Assembly (NCBI RefSeq): GCF_900104265.1
Contig: NZ_FNJJ01000015.1
Coordinates: forward strand, 102,860-166,859
Source: Ectopseudomonas guguanensis
Lineage (GTDB): Bacteria > Pseudomonadota > Gammaproteobacteria > Pseudomonadales > Pseudomonadaceae
Direction: 5' to 3'
DNA: 64,000 nt
Shown: piece by piece, positions 1 to 8,751 of the stretch
Layout: the number at the start of each line of letters is the position of its first letter
How positions within the stretch are numbered: position 1 is the stretch's first letter
Translations under genes and position numbers: made by a program
The notes under the pieces: model-generated
Databases searched by the model: none
What the model saw: only the letters and a program-made list of their open reading frames with translations
What the model was told of the DNA's origin: nothing

Positions 1-177
1 CTCGCCCGGATTGACGATGCCGCAGATGATGCTGATCAGCGTGGTCTTGCCGGCGCCGTTGGGCCCGAGCAAGGCAAATATCTCGCCCTGGCGAATGTCC
101 AGGTCGATGCCTTGCAGCGCCGGATGCCCGGACGCATAGGTCTTGTTCAGTTGCGAAATGGAGATGACCGACTGCAC
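1..177 (-). CDS. ABC transporter ATP-binding protein, N-terminal fragment cut by the window edge
   Basis: The first 59 residues of an ABC ATPase are visible and the rest lies left of the window. The Walker A motif LGPNGAGKTTLIS sits at about residues 36-48, after the usual A-loop region (KTYASGHPAL), followed by the IICGIVNPGE continuation typical of multidrug-type or export ABC ATPases of the CcmA/NatA type. A GTG start at 177 was chosen because it gives the normal spacing from the N-terminus to Walker A; no ATG fits. The substrate cannot be inferred from the fragment. Confidence 0.85.
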   Translation of the reverse strand, partial: MQSVISISQLNKTYASGHPALQGIDLDIRQGEIFALLGPNGAGKTTLISIICGIVNPGE

Positions 178-250
178 GGTGGATGGCCCCTTGCCTGCGG
201 AAAACGCCACAGTTTACAGGGCATGAGGCACCGACATCAGCGCAGAGGAG

Positions 251-277
251 AAAAAACGGCGCACTTGTGGTGCGCCG
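251..277 (-). terminator. Rho-independent terminator of the sugar-acid operon
   Basis: The perfect 8-bp stem CGGCGCAC/GTGCGCCG has a 5-base loop (257-277) and is followed, on the minus strand, by six U residues (251-256). It lies about 100 bases past the stop of the last minus-strand gene of the cluster. Confidence 0.85.
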
Positions 278-377
278 GGGATGCTGCAGGTGAGGTAGAG
301 AACGATTACAGCGCTTGTGGCGATGTAACGATAGGCCAGGCGGCAGCGCTGCCCGGCATATTCGCTGGCGAGCGGGA

Positions 378-1319
378 TCAGAGCGGCGTCAGCAGCTTGC
401 CGGTGGCGATGAAGGCGCGCAGGTTGTCCAGCACCAGATCGGCCATCTGCTGGCGCGTCTCGACGCTGCCGCTGCCGACGTGCGGCAGCAGCACCACGTT
501 GTCCAGTTCGCGCAGCGCCGCCGGCACCTGGGGTTCGCGCTCGAAGACGTCCAGCCCGGCGCCGCCAATCACCTTCTGTTGCAACGCCGTGATCAGCGCG
601 GCCTCATCGACCACCGAGCCACGTGCCACGTTGATCAGAAAACCATCCGGGCCGAGTGCTTCGAGCACCTCGGCGTTGATCAGATGATGGGTGGCCTTGC
701 CGCCGGGGCAAGTCAGCACCAGGAAATCCGCCCAGCGCGCCAGCGCCAGCAGATCCGGCTCGTGCTGGTAAGGACTGCCCTCGACCGCACGGCGATTGTG
801 GTAACGCACCGGCATGGAGAAACCCGAGGCGCGCAGGGCCACTGCCTCGCCGATGCGCCCGAGACCAACGATACCCAGGCGCTTGCCGCTGACCCGACGC
901 GCCAACGGGAAACCCGTGGTGCTGTTCCAGGCGCCGCTGCGCACGAAGCGATCGGCCTCGGACAGACGTCGCGCGCTGTCGATCATCAGGCCCATGGCCA
1001 GGTCGGCCACGCAGTCGTTGAGCACGTCCGGCGTGGTGCTGAGCACGATGCCACGATCGCGCAGCAGCTCCAGCGGATAGGGGTCGTAGCCGACACCGAA
1101 GCTGCAGATGGCGCGCAGATTCGGCAGCAGCGCCAGCTGATCAACTGTGCAGCCGAAACGTGCCGAGGACACCATGTAGATGAACTGCTCGCCATGCTCG
1201 CGCAGGAACGCCAGCGGCTCGGCCTGTTGCCACAGCGCGCTGACCTCGTATTGCTCGGCCAGCTCGCGGTTGAAACGCTCGCTCAGCGGGCCGACCTGCA
1301 ACACCTTGGGTTTGCTCAT
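378..1319 (-). CDS. D-isomer-specific 2-hydroxyacid dehydrogenase (GhrB/hydroxypyruvate reductase-like)
   Basis: A protein of 313 residues with the two-domain D-2-hydroxyacid dehydrogenase fold. It has the NAD(P)-binding GLGRIG at 152-157, the catalytic Arg in INVARGSVVDE, the Glu in VFEREP and the His in LLPHVGS. The family reduces glyoxylate, hydroxypyruvate or similar 2-oxoacids to D-2-hydroxyacids in the cytoplasm. The start at 1319 is chosen over the ATG seven codons upstream because a strong GGAGG lies just before it. It is the last gene of a minus-strand run after garD and the FAD oxidase (26-bp gap), so it probably handles a C2-C6 hydroxyacid linked to sugar-acid catabolism. The exact substrate is inference. 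Confidence 0.85.
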   Translation of the reverse strand: MSKPKVLQVGPLSERFNRELAEQYEVSALWQQAEPLAFLREHGEQFIYMVSSARFGCTVDQLALLPNLRAICSFGVGYDPYPLELLRDRGIVLSTTPDVLNDCVADLAMGLMIDSARRLSEADRFVRSGAWNSTTGFPLARRVSGKRLGIVGLGRIGEAVALRASGFSMPVRYHNRRAVEGSPYQHEPDLLALARWADFLVLTCPGGKATHHLINAEVLEALGPDGFLINVARGSVVDEAALITALQQKVIGGAGLDVFEREPQVPAALRELDNVVLLPHVGSGSVETRQQMADLVLDNLRAFIATGKLLTPL

Positions 1320-1345
1320 GGAACCTCCTGTCTCAAACATGCGAT

Positions 1346-2764
1346 TTACAGCAATTTGCCCGGATTCATCAGTCCGGCCGGATCCAGCGCCTGCTTGACG
1401 CGGGTCATCAACTCCAGCTCCAGTGGCGCCTTGTAATGCTGCGCGGCCAGGCGCTTGGACTGGCCGAGGCCATGTTCAGCGCTGATGCTGCCGGCATAGC
1501 GCAGGGTCTGGTCGTAGATCACGCGCATGATCGCTTCGGCCTGCGCCTTGAACGCCCCATCCTCGGCGCCGGCTGGCTTGCTGATGTTGTAATGCAGGTT
1601 GCCGTCGCCAACGTGGCCGTAGGTGACGATGCGCACACCGGGGAAGGCTTGCTGCAGTGCGGCATCGGTACGTTCGATGAAGTCGGGGATACGGCTGACC
1701 GGCACGCTGATGTCGTGCTTGAGGCTCGGCCCCTCATGGTTCTGCGCCTCCGAGATGCCTTCGCGCAGCGCCCACAAGGCGCGCACCTGCGCGTCGCTGG
1801 CGGCGACCACGGCATCCAGCGCCACGCCCTGCTCCAAGGCGGCGCCGAGGCCCTGCTCGAGCAGTTCGTTCAGGGGCGCATTGGGCTGGGTGTCGCTCAG
1901 CTCGATTAGCACGTACCAGGGATGCGTTTCGGCGAACGGATCACTGACACCGGCGACATGGCGCAGGACGAACTCGACGCTTTGCCGCGACATCAGCTCG
2001 AAGCCTGTCAGGCGGTCGCCGCACAGTCCGCGCATCTGCCCGATCAGCTCGACGGCCGCCTGCGGGCTGGGCAGCGCCACCCAGGCAGTGGTCAGGCTGC
2101 GCACGGCAGGAAACAACTTGAGCACGGCGGCGGTGATGATGCCCAGGGTGCCTTCGCTGCCGATGAACAGGTGCTTGAGGTCGTAACCGGTATTGTCCTT
2201 GCGCAACCCGCGCAAGCCGTCCCAGACGCGCCCGTCGGGCAGCACCACTTCCAGCCCCAGCGTCAGGTCGCGCATGTTGCCGTAGCGCAGCACCGCGGTG
2301 CCGCCGGCATTGGTCGCCAGGTTGCCACCGACCGTACAGCTGCCCTCGGCGCCCAGCGACAGCGGGAACAACCGGCCGACTTCGGCGGCGGCCTCCTGCA
2401 GTTGCTGCAGGATCATCCCGGCCTCGACGGTGATGGTGGCATTGGCCACGTCCACTGCGCGGATACGCTTCATGCGTGTCAGCGACAGGACGATCTGCGC
2501 CCCGGAATCATCCGGAATCGAGCCGCCGCACAGGCCGGTATTGCCGCCTTGTGGCACCAGGGCGACGCCGGCCTGCGCGCACAGACGCACCACGGCGGCA
2601 ACTTCCTCGGTCGAAGCCGGGCGCAGCACGGCAGCCGCCTGGCCGCGGTAGGCACCACGCCAGTCGCTCAGGTAACTCTGCATACGCTCGGCGTCAGTGA
2701 TCAGGCCAGCCTCGCCGACCGCCTCGCGCAATGCCTGCAGCAGAGCATCGGACAGGCCACTCAT
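1346..2764 (-). CDS. FAD-binding oxidase/dehydrogenase of the GlcD / D-2-hydroxyglutarate dehydrogenase family
   Basis: A protein of 472 residues. The N-terminal PCMH-type FAD domain shows PQGGNTGLCGGSIP near residues 73-86 and GTLGIITAAVLKLFP further on. The C-terminal FAD-oxidase domain shows HVGDGNLHYNI and SAEHGLGQSKR, the usual metal-binding and substrate-binding His motifs. Members oxidise D-2-hydroxyacids (D-lactate, D-2-hydroxyglutarate, glycolate) to 2-oxoacids and pass electrons to the respiratory chain or a flavoprotein. The start lies one base after the garD stop, so translation is probably coupled. Pairing with the adjacent NAD-dependent hydroxyacid dehydrogenase suggests interconversion of one hydroxyacid/oxoacid couple. 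The substrate cannot be fixed from sequence alone. Confidence 0.85.
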   Translation of the reverse strand: MSGLSDALLQALREAVGEAGLITDAERMQSYLSDWRGAYRGQAAAVLRPASTEEVAAVVRLCAQAGVALVPQGGNTGLCGGSIPDDSGAQIVLSLTRMKRIRAVDVANATITVEAGMILQQLQEAAAEVGRLFPLSLGAEGSCTVGGNLATNAGGTAVLRYGNMRDLTLGLEVVLPDGRVWDGLRGLRKDNTGYDLKHLFIGSEGTLGIITAAVLKLFPAVRSLTTAWVALPSPQAAVELIGQMRGLCGDRLTGFELMSRQSVEFVLRHVAGVSDPFAETHPWYVLIELSDTQPNAPLNELLEQGLGAALEQGVALDAVVAASDAQVRALWALREGISEAQNHEGPSLKHDISVPVSRIPDFIERTDAALQQAFPGVRIVTYGHVGDGNLHYNISKPAGAEDGAFKAQAEAIMRVIYDQTLRYAGSISAEHGLGQSKRLAAQHYKAPLELELMTRVKQALDPAGLMNPGKLL

Positions 2765-2765
2765 C

Positions 2766-4322
2766 TCAGGTCACCGGCGCCGGGTTGAACAGCACCAGAT
2801 CGTTGTGCAGGCGCAGCTGCTCGGCGCAGGTCTGCTTGCGACCGCTGGCCACGTCCAGATAGAGCTGGAAGATGTGCCAGCCCATTTCCTCCAGCGTCAT
2901 GCGCCCGGAGACGATCTGCCCGGCGTCGACATCGATCAGATCGGGCCAGCGTTCGGCCAGTTGGGTGCGCGTGGCCACCTTGATCACCGGCACCATGGAC
3001 AGGCCATAGGGCGTGCCACGACCGGTGGTGAAGATGTGCAGGTTCATGCCCGCTGCCAGTTGCAGGGTGCCGCAGATGAAGTCGCTGGCCGGCGTGGCGC
3101 AAAACCACAGGCCCTTGCCACGAATCCGCTCGCCCGGCGCGACCACACCGGCGATGGTGCCGTTGCCGGACTTGGCGATGGAGCCCATGGCCTTCTCGAC
3201 GATGTTGTTCAACCCGCCCTTCTTGTTGCCCGGCGTGGTGTTGGCGCTGCGATCGGCCATGCCGCGCGCAAGGTAGCGGTCGTACCAGTCCATCTCGCGG
3301 ATCAGCGCATCGGCCACCTCGACGCTGGCGGCACGCGGCGTGAGCAGGTGGATGCCGTCACGCACTTCGGTGTTCTCACTGAACATCACAGTGGCACCAG
3401 CGCGCACCAGCAGGTCGGCGGCCACACCCAAAGCCGGGTTGGCGGTGATGCCGGAGAAGGCGTCGCTGCCGCCGCACTGCATGCCGACCACCAGCTCGGA
3501 GGCCGGCACGGTCTCGCGGCGACGCTGGTCGAGTACCTTCAGGCGCTCCTCGATCATGGCCATGATCTGCTCGACCATGCCGGCGAATCCGCTGCCGGAA
3601 TCCTGCAGACGGAACAGCCAGTCTTCCTCGTCCATGCCGTTGGTGAGCTGGTCGCCATCCATCAACTGGTTGGCCTGCAGTTTCTCGCAGCCGAGGCTGA
3701 TCACCAGCGCCTGGCCACCCAAGTTGGGGTTGCGGCTGATGTTGTACAGCGTGCGGATCGGCACCACGGCGTCCGGCGCATTGATCGCCACGCCGCAACC
3801 GTAGCTGTGCGACAGCGCCACCACGTCGTCGACGTTGGGGTATTTGGGCAGGACTTCCTTGCGCACGCGCTCGACCACGTGACCGAGCACGCCGACCACG
3901 CACTGCACCGTGGTGGTCACACCCAGGATATTGCGCGTGCCGACGCTGCCGTCCGGGTTGCGGAAGCCTTCGAAGGTGTAGCCCTCCAGCGGCTCGCCAG
4001 GTGCGGTCTTGAGGGTCGCCTTGGGCAGGTTGTCCAGCAGCGGTGGCTCGGGCATGCGCAACACCTGCTCGGTGACCCAACTGCCGGCGGCGATGGGCTT
4101 GAGCGCATAGCCGATGACCTCGCCATAACGCACCACCTCGTGCCCTTCGGCGATATCCACCAGCGCCACCTTGTGGCTCTGCGGGATGCCTTCGACAGCC
4201 GTCAGGCCATCGTCGAATTGGCCGCCCGCGGCAACGCCCTGGTCATTGACCACCACGCCGACATTGTCGGTCGGGTGCAGGCGGATATAGCGGGGCGAAT
4301 CCTGATGGGGAATCAACTGCAT
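2766..4322 (-). CDS. garD: Galactarate dehydratase
   Basis: A protein of 518 residues, close to the family length of about 517-523. It has an N-terminal SAF-type domain (to about residue 95, with GYALKPIAAGSWVTE) and the C-terminal UxaA/GarD catalytic domain, with SHSYGCGVAIN and CGGSDAFSGITANPALG. GarD removes water from meso-galactarate to give 5-dehydro-4-deoxy-D-glucarate and uses iron or another divalent metal. The gene lies 22 bp after gudP and is followed by the FAD oxidase with a 1-base gap, so these genes form one minus-strand operon. An altronate dehydratase is the nearest alternative; overall length and context favour galactarate. Confidence 0.9.
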   Translation of the reverse strand: MQLIPHQDSPRYIRLHPTDNVGVVVNDQGVAAGGQFDDGLTAVEGIPQSHKVALVDIAEGHEVVRYGEVIGYALKPIAAGSWVTEQVLRMPEPPLLDNLPKATLKTAPGEPLEGYTFEGFRNPDGSVGTRNILGVTTTVQCVVGVLGHVVERVRKEVLPKYPNVDDVVALSHSYGCGVAINAPDAVVPIRTLYNISRNPNLGGQALVISLGCEKLQANQLMDGDQLTNGMDEEDWLFRLQDSGSGFAGMVEQIMAMIEERLKVLDQRRRETVPASELVVGMQCGGSDAFSGITANPALGVAADLLVRAGATVMFSENTEVRDGIHLLTPRAASVEVADALIREMDWYDRYLARGMADRSANTTPGNKKGGLNNIVEKAMGSIAKSGNGTIAGVVAPGERIRGKGLWFCATPASDFICGTLQLAAGMNLHIFTTGRGTPYGLSMVPVIKVATRTQLAERWPDLIDVDAGQIVSGRMTLEEMGWHIFQLYLDVASGRKQTCAEQLRLHNDLVLFNPAPVT

Positions 4323-4344
4323 GACGCTTGCTCCTGTTGTGCGT

Positions 4345-5670
4345 TCAGGATGCCGAGCCAGACGCAGCGTCCAGCTCGACCCTGTGAATACGGCCGACGA
4401 TCAGGCCGAAGCTCACGACCGCCAGCAGGGCATTGAGGCCGACATAGACCAATGCCCCATCGAAAGAACCGCTATGACTGACCAGGTAACCGATAACGAT
4501 GGGTGTGGTGATCGCCGCCAGGTTGCCGAAGGTGTTGAACAGCCCGCCGGACAGGCCAAGGATCTGCCGGGGCGAGGTGTCGGCCACCAGCGTCCAGCCC
4601 AGCGAGCCGAGGCCCTTGCCGAAGAACGCCAGGGCCATCAGTGCCACCACGGTGGCATCGCTGTCGACGTAAATGCACAGCACCACCGCGCTCGACAGCA
4701 GCAGACCAAGCACCATCGGCAGCTTGCGCGCCAGGGTCAGCGAATGACCACGGCGCAGCATGCCGTCGGACAGCAGCCCGCCGAGCACGCCACCGACGCA
4801 ACCACTGATGGCCGGCAAGGCGGCGGCGAAACCGGCGCCGAGAATGCTCATGCCGCGCGCCTGCACCAGGTAAACGGGGAACCAGGTGAGAAAGAAGTAG
4901 GTAATGGCGTTGTTGCAGTACTGACCGAGGTAGATGCCGATCATCGTGCGCTGGCGCAGCAGCAGGCCCAGGTAGCGCCACTGCGAACCGCCACTGCCGC
5001 CACGCTGCCCTTCCAGATCGATCAACGCCCCGCCCTGTTCCAGGTGGGCCAGTTCAGCCGTCCCGATACGCGGATGCTGACGCGGGCCGTGCAGCTGTTT
5101 GAGCCAGACGAACGACAGCGCCAGACCGAGACAACCGAGCACGATGAACACCGATTGCCACCCCATGGTTTGCACCACCCAGCCCATCAACGGCGCGAAC
5201 AGCGCAGTGGCGGCGTACTGCGCCGAACTGGAGATGGCCGTGGCGGTAGCGCGCTCGGCTGTGGGAAACCAGGAGGCGGTGATACGCGCATTACCGGGAA
5301 AGCACGGCGCACTGGCGAAGCCCACCAGCAGCCGCAGCAGGAACATCGAGGTCACCGCCCAGGTGCTGGGCAGCCAGCCGACGAAGCCCTGCAGCAGGGT
5401 CAGTACCGACCAGATGAACAACGCCAGGGTGTACACCGGCTTGGTGCCGAAGCGATCGAACAGCCAACCACCGGGAATCTGCCCGATCACGTAGGCCCAG
5501 CCGAACGCCGAGAAGATGTAGCCGAGCGTCACCGCGTCGATGCCGAGGCCAGCCTGCATCGCCGAACCGGCGACCGACAGACTGGAGCGATCGGCGAAGG
5601 TGATGGTGGTGACCAGAAACAGCATCAGCAGGATGCTGTAGCGCACACGACCCGGTTTGGCATCTGGCAT
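4345..5670 (-). CDS. gudP: MFS sugar-acid (glucarate/galactarate) transporter, ACS family
   Basis: A protein of 441 residues with twelve predicted membrane segments. It starts RYSILLMLFLVTTITFADR and contains the signature DRFGTKPVYT in the loop between segments 2 and 3, as in anion:cation symporters such as GudP and GarP. The ATG at 5670 is preferred to a TTG two codons upstream. It imports D-glucarate or galactarate with protons across the inner membrane. It lies first in the run gudP-garD-oxidase-dehydrogenase. The choice between GudP and GarP is not possible by eye because both carry the same substrates. Confidence 0.85.
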   Translation of the reverse strand: MPDAKPGRVRYSILLMLFLVTTITFADRSSLSVAGSAMQAGLGIDAVTLGYIFSAFGWAYVIGQIPGGWLFDRFGTKPVYTLALFIWSVLTLLQGFVGWLPSTWAVTSMFLLRLLVGFASAPCFPGNARITASWFPTAERATATAISSSAQYAATALFAPLMGWVVQTMGWQSVFIVLGCLGLALSFVWLKQLHGPRQHPRIGTAELAHLEQGGALIDLEGQRGGSGGSQWRYLGLLLRQRTMIGIYLGQYCNNAITYFFLTWFPVYLVQARGMSILGAGFAAALPAISGCVGGVLGGLLSDGMLRRGHSLTLARKLPMVLGLLLSSAVVLCIYVDSDATVVALMALAFFGKGLGSLGWTLVADTSPRQILGLSGGLFNTFGNLAAITTPIVIGYLVSHSGSFDGALVYVGLNALLAVVSFGLIVGRIHRVELDAASGSAS

Positions 5671-5727
5671 CGGCAAGGCTCGTGAGACAGAAGGAAAGGC
5701 TGTGCCCGTATTGCGGACCGAACACCC

Positions 5728-5823
5728 CGTAGGGTGGGCTTCAGCCCACCGATTGTAGTCACGGTGGGCTGCATTATTGGTGGGCTAAAGCCCACCCTAC
5801 GGGACTGAGGCCCACCCTACGGA
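5728..5823. repeat. REP-like palindromic repeat cluster (GTAGGGTGGGCT type)
   Basis: The unit GTAGGGTGGGCTTCAGCCCACC begins near 5729, and its mirror image GGTGGGCTAAAGCCCACCCTAC lies near 5779-5800. Extra half units follow at 5764-5770 and 5809-5820. Each unit is itself a hairpin. This is the usual arrangement of paired Pseudomonas REP sequences in the space between gudD and gudP. Confidence 0.85.
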
Positions 5824-5852
5824 AGTCAACCCTATAGGACTGCGAGTTCGGC

Positions 5853-7202
5853 TCAACGCACCAGGCAGGGCTTCTTGTTATTGAAGGTCCAGCCCGGAAT
5901 CAGGTACTGCATGGCCACCGCGTCGTCACGCGCGCCGAGGCCCTTGGCCTGGTACAGCTCGTGCGCCTTGGCCAACGCATCCCAATCCAGCTCGACGCCG
6001 AGGCCCGGCGTTTTCGGCACCTGCACCAGGCCACCCTCGATGCGCAGCGGGTTGCGCGTCAGGTACTGGCCGTCCTGCCAGATCCAGTGGGTGTCGATGG
6101 CGGTCACGCGCCCCGGAGCCGCAGCGGCGACGTGGGTGAACATGGCCAGAGAGATGTCGAAGTGGTTGTTCGAATGCGAACCCCAGGTCAGGCCCCAGTC
6201 GTTGCACATCTGCGCCACGCGCACGGAGCCGGCCATGGTCCAGAAGTGCGGGTCAGCCAGCGGGATGTCCACCGACTGCAGGGAGATGGTGTGGCCCATC
6301 TGCCGCCAGTCGGTAGCGATCATGTTGGTCGCAGTGGGCAAACCGGTAGCGCGGCGGAACTCGGCCATCACCTCACGACCGGAGTAGCCATTCTCGGCGC
6401 CGCACGGGTCTTCGGCATAGGCCAGCACGCCATGCAGATCGCGGCACAGGGCAATAGCCTGATCCAGCGACCAGCCGCCATTGGGGTCGAGCGTCACACG
6501 GGCATTCGGGAAGCGCGCGGCCAGGGCACGAATCGCCTCGACTTCGGCCTCGCCATGCAGCACGCCGCCCTTGAGCTTGAAGTCGTTGAAGCCGTAACGC
6601 GCATGCGCAGCCTCGGCCTGGCGTACGATGGCCTCGGGGGTCAGCGCGGCCTGGTTGCGCACGCGCTCCCAGGCATCGTCGGAGTCACGCTCGTCGCGGT
6701 AGCCAAGATCGGTCTTGTCCTTGTCGGCGATGAAGAACAGGTAGCCGAGCATCTCCACCGCATCGCGCTGCTGGCCTTCGCCGAGCAGGGCGGCCACCGG
6801 CACGCCCAGGTGCTGGCCGAGCAGGTCGAGCAGCGCCGACTCCAGCGCGGTAACGGCATGGATGGTGATGCGCAGGTCGAAGGTCTGCAGGCCGCGACCG
6901 CCGGCATCGCGATCAGCGAAGGCGCGGCGCACCTGATTGAGCAATGCGTTGTAGTTGCCGACCGGCTGGCCGACAAGGATCGCGCGGGCGTCTTCGAGGG
7001 TCTTGCGGATGCCCTCGCCGCCGGGGACTTCGCCAACACCGACATGGCCGGCGCTGTCCTTGAGAATGAGGATATTGCGGGTGAAGTAAGGGCCGTGGGC
7101 TCCGCTCAGATTGAGCAGCATGCTGTCGTAACCTGCGACCGGTACGACTTGCAGCTCGGTGATCAGCGGAGTGCCGACAGCGGCAGAAATCTGTGAAGTC
7201 AT
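5853..7202 (-). CDS. gudD: Glucarate dehydratase
   Basis: A protein of 449 residues of the enolase superfamily, matching the roughly 446 residues of known GudD. The KLKGG segment (NDFKLKGGVLHGEAEVE) carries the catalytic Lys. Metal-binding acids lie in TLDPNGGWSLDQA, YAEDPCG and TNMIATDWRQMG, and the catalytic His in WGSHSNNHFDIS. It converts D-glucarate (and L-idarate) to 5-dehydro-4-deoxy-D-glucarate. The ATG at 7202 is preferred to the in-frame start 12 codons upstream because it fits family length and has AGGG before it. It lies 111 bp after kdgD on the same strand. A second glucarate dehydratase copy is encoded divergently at 8752-10167. Confidence 0.95.
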   Translation of the reverse strand: MTSQISAAVGTPLITELQVVPVAGYDSMLLNLSGAHGPYFTRNILILKDSAGHVGVGEVPGGEGIRKTLEDARAILVGQPVGNYNALLNQVRRAFADRDAGGRGLQTFDLRITIHAVTALESALLDLLGQHLGVPVAALLGEGQQRDAVEMLGYLFFIADKDKTDLGYRDERDSDDAWERVRNQAALTPEAIVRQAEAAHARYGFNDFKLKGGVLHGEAEVEAIRALAARFPNARVTLDPNGGWSLDQAIALCRDLHGVLAYAEDPCGAENGYSGREVMAEFRRATGLPTATNMIATDWRQMGHTISLQSVDIPLADPHFWTMAGSVRVAQMCNDWGLTWGSHSNNHFDISLAMFTHVAAAAPGRVTAIDTHWIWQDGQYLTRNPLRIEGGLVQVPKTPGLGVELDWDALAKAHELYQAKGLGARDDAVAMQYLIPGWTFNNKKPCLVR

Positions 7203-7250
7203 GAGCGTTACCCTGTTGTTCTTGTGCGGGTTCGACAATGGTTCAGCGTC

Positions 7251-7303
7251 GTCGCGCCCGGCCTGCCAGGGCGCGACTGGGCCGCTCGCAGGCGCGAGCG
7301 GCC
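7251..7303 (-). other. Two strong GC hairpins in the kdgD-gudD spacer
   Basis: Two perfect stems lie between the kdgD stop and the gudD start: GTCGCGCCC/GGGCGCGAC (7251-7277) and GGCCGCTCGC/GCGAGCGGCC (7280-7303). Neither is followed by a T run, so they are unlikely to be full terminators. They may protect the upstream message from 3' decay and lower gudD expression relative to kdgD. Confidence 0.6.
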
Positions 7304-7313
7304 ACCTGCGGTG

Positions 7314-8225
7314 TTACTGCGCGCCTTGCGCTTCGATCAGTTTGGCCAGGGCTTCGTACTCCTCCGGCAGCAGATCGGTCAGCGGCGCACGTACCGGGCC
7401 GGCATCGTAACCGACGATCTTGGCACCGGCCTTGACGATGCTCACGGCATAGCCGGCCTTGCGGTTGCGGATGTCCAGGTACGGCAGGAAGAAATCGTCG
7501 ATCAGCTTGCCGACGGTAGCGTGATCTTCGGCAGCGATAGCCTTGTAGAACGCCATGGCGGTTTTCGGAATGAAGTTGAACACAGCCGAGGAATACACCG
7601 GTACGCCCAGCGCCTTGTAGGCCGCGGCGTAGACTTCAGCGGTCGGCAGGCCGCCGAGGTAGGTCAGGCGCTCGCCCAGGCGACGACGAATCGACACCAT
7701 CAGCTCGATGTCACCCAGACCATCCTTGTAGCCGATCAGGTTCGGGCAACGCTCGGCCAACTGCTCCAGCAGATTGGCGTTGAGGCGGCAGACGTTGCGG
7801 TTGTAGATCACCACGCCGATCTTCACCGACTTGCACACCTGCTCGACGTGAGCGGCAACGCCGTCCTGCGAGGCTTCGGTGAGATAGTGCGGCAGCAGCA
7901 GCAGGCCCTTGGCGCCCAGGCGCTCGGCTTCCTGCGCCATCTGGATGGCCACGCGGGTCGGGCCGCCGACGCCGGCCAGGATAGGCACGGACTTCTCGCA
8001 GGTGTCCACGGCGGTCTTGATCACGGCGCTGTATTCATCAGGCGCCAGGGAGAAGAACTCACCCGTGCCGCCGGCAGCGAACAGCGCGGAAGCGCCGTAA
8101 GGCGCCAGCCATTCGAGGCGGCGTACATAGCCGGCCTGGTTGAAATCACCGGCGGCATCGAAATCGGTTACCGGAAAGGACAGCAGACCGGAGGAGAGGA
8201 TGGACTTGAGTTCTTGTGGATTCAT
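7314..8225 (-). CDS. kdgD: 5-dehydro-4-deoxyglucarate dehydratase (2,5-dioxopentanoate-forming)
   Basis: A protein of 303 residues in the DapA/N-acetylneuraminate lyase superfamily. It shows GTGEFFSLAPDEY near residue 50, the tyrosine in VVIYNRNVC, and the Schiff-base lysine in IGYKDGLGDIELM near 187. KdgD dehydrates and decarboxylates 5-dehydro-4-deoxy-D-glucarate to 2,5-dioxopentanoate, which a semialdehyde dehydrogenase (not in this window) turns into 2-oxoglutarate. It is the common next step for every sugar-acid dehydratase nearby. It is transcribed with gudD and is divergent from the second gudD. AGGGTG lies before the ATG. Confidence 0.95.
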   Translation of the reverse strand: MNPQELKSILSSGLLSFPVTDFDAAGDFNQAGYVRRLEWLAPYGASALFAAGGTGEFFSLAPDEYSAVIKTAVDTCEKSVPILAGVGGPTRVAIQMAQEAERLGAKGLLLLPHYLTEASQDGVAAHVEQVCKSVKIGVVIYNRNVCRLNANLLEQLAERCPNLIGYKDGLGDIELMVSIRRRLGERLTYLGGLPTAEVYAAAYKALGVPVYSSAVFNFIPKTAMAFYKAIAAEDHATVGKLIDDFFLPYLDIRNRKAGYAVSIVKAGAKIVGYDAGPVRAPLTDLLPEEYEALAKLIEAQGAQ

Positions 8226-8554
8226 TATGCGAACACCCTGTAAAGCGAATTGTGAGGAACAGCGTCAGCCGAAGCCGTAGAGATACGTTATCGTACAACA
8301 ACAAAAAAAACACCAGTTTTTCGCATCCTCCGTTCGTCGCATCTTCCCGAGCCCTGCCCGCTTCGCTCGCAACGCCACTCCGCAAGCGGTAAAGCTCAGC
8401 CTAGAGCAGGCTGCAGCATGACGCCAGGGAAGATGCCAGCGCAATCATCATTCACCAGCAGCAGCGTTGACAGGCCAGGAACAGGCTGGTACTAATCTCA
8501 CCAAGTCATACGACAACCTATGACATTCCAATAAAAACAAGCGAGGCCCAGGTC
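8226..8554. promoter_or_regulatory. Divergent control region between kdgD and the second gudD, with candidate GntR-type operators
   Basis: This gene-free stretch drives both directions. The perfect inverted repeat GTCATA-N8-TATGAC lies at 8506-8525. The related string ACGTTATCGTACAAC lies at 8285-8299; both contain a TACGA/TCGTA core followed by CAAC. Such sites resemble FadR-type GntR operators of sugar-acid regulators, but no regulator gene is present in the cluster. The regulator identity is inference. Confidence 0.45.
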
Positions 8555-8716
8555 ATGTCACAGACCTTCACTGCCGCCCTGCCCTGCCATCATGCTGGCC
8601 ATTGCACCGCTGCCAGCTGCACGAACAGTGCAACCCGTGCGGGTTTCGTGGCCGTCTTTACCCAGGCTTTCACTGGCTGCAGCGAGGATCGTCTGCTGAT
8701 CCCGGTGCACGACTGA
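8555..8716 (+). CDS. Possible 53-residue leader or small protein, Cys-rich
   Basis: An ATG at 8555, ten bases after GAGG, opens a 53-codon frame with four cysteines (at about residues 11, 17, 22 and 42) and no recognised domain. It ends 35 bases before the proposed start of the glucarate dehydratase copy. It could be a leader peptide of that transcript or chance coding in GC-rich DNA. Nothing else supports it. Confidence 0.25.
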   Translation: MSQTFTAALPCHHAGHCTAASCTNSATRAGFVAVFTQAFTGCSEDRLLIPVHD

Positions 8717-8751
8717 ACCGTCCCTTCGCCATTGCGGCCAAGGGCCGCGCC

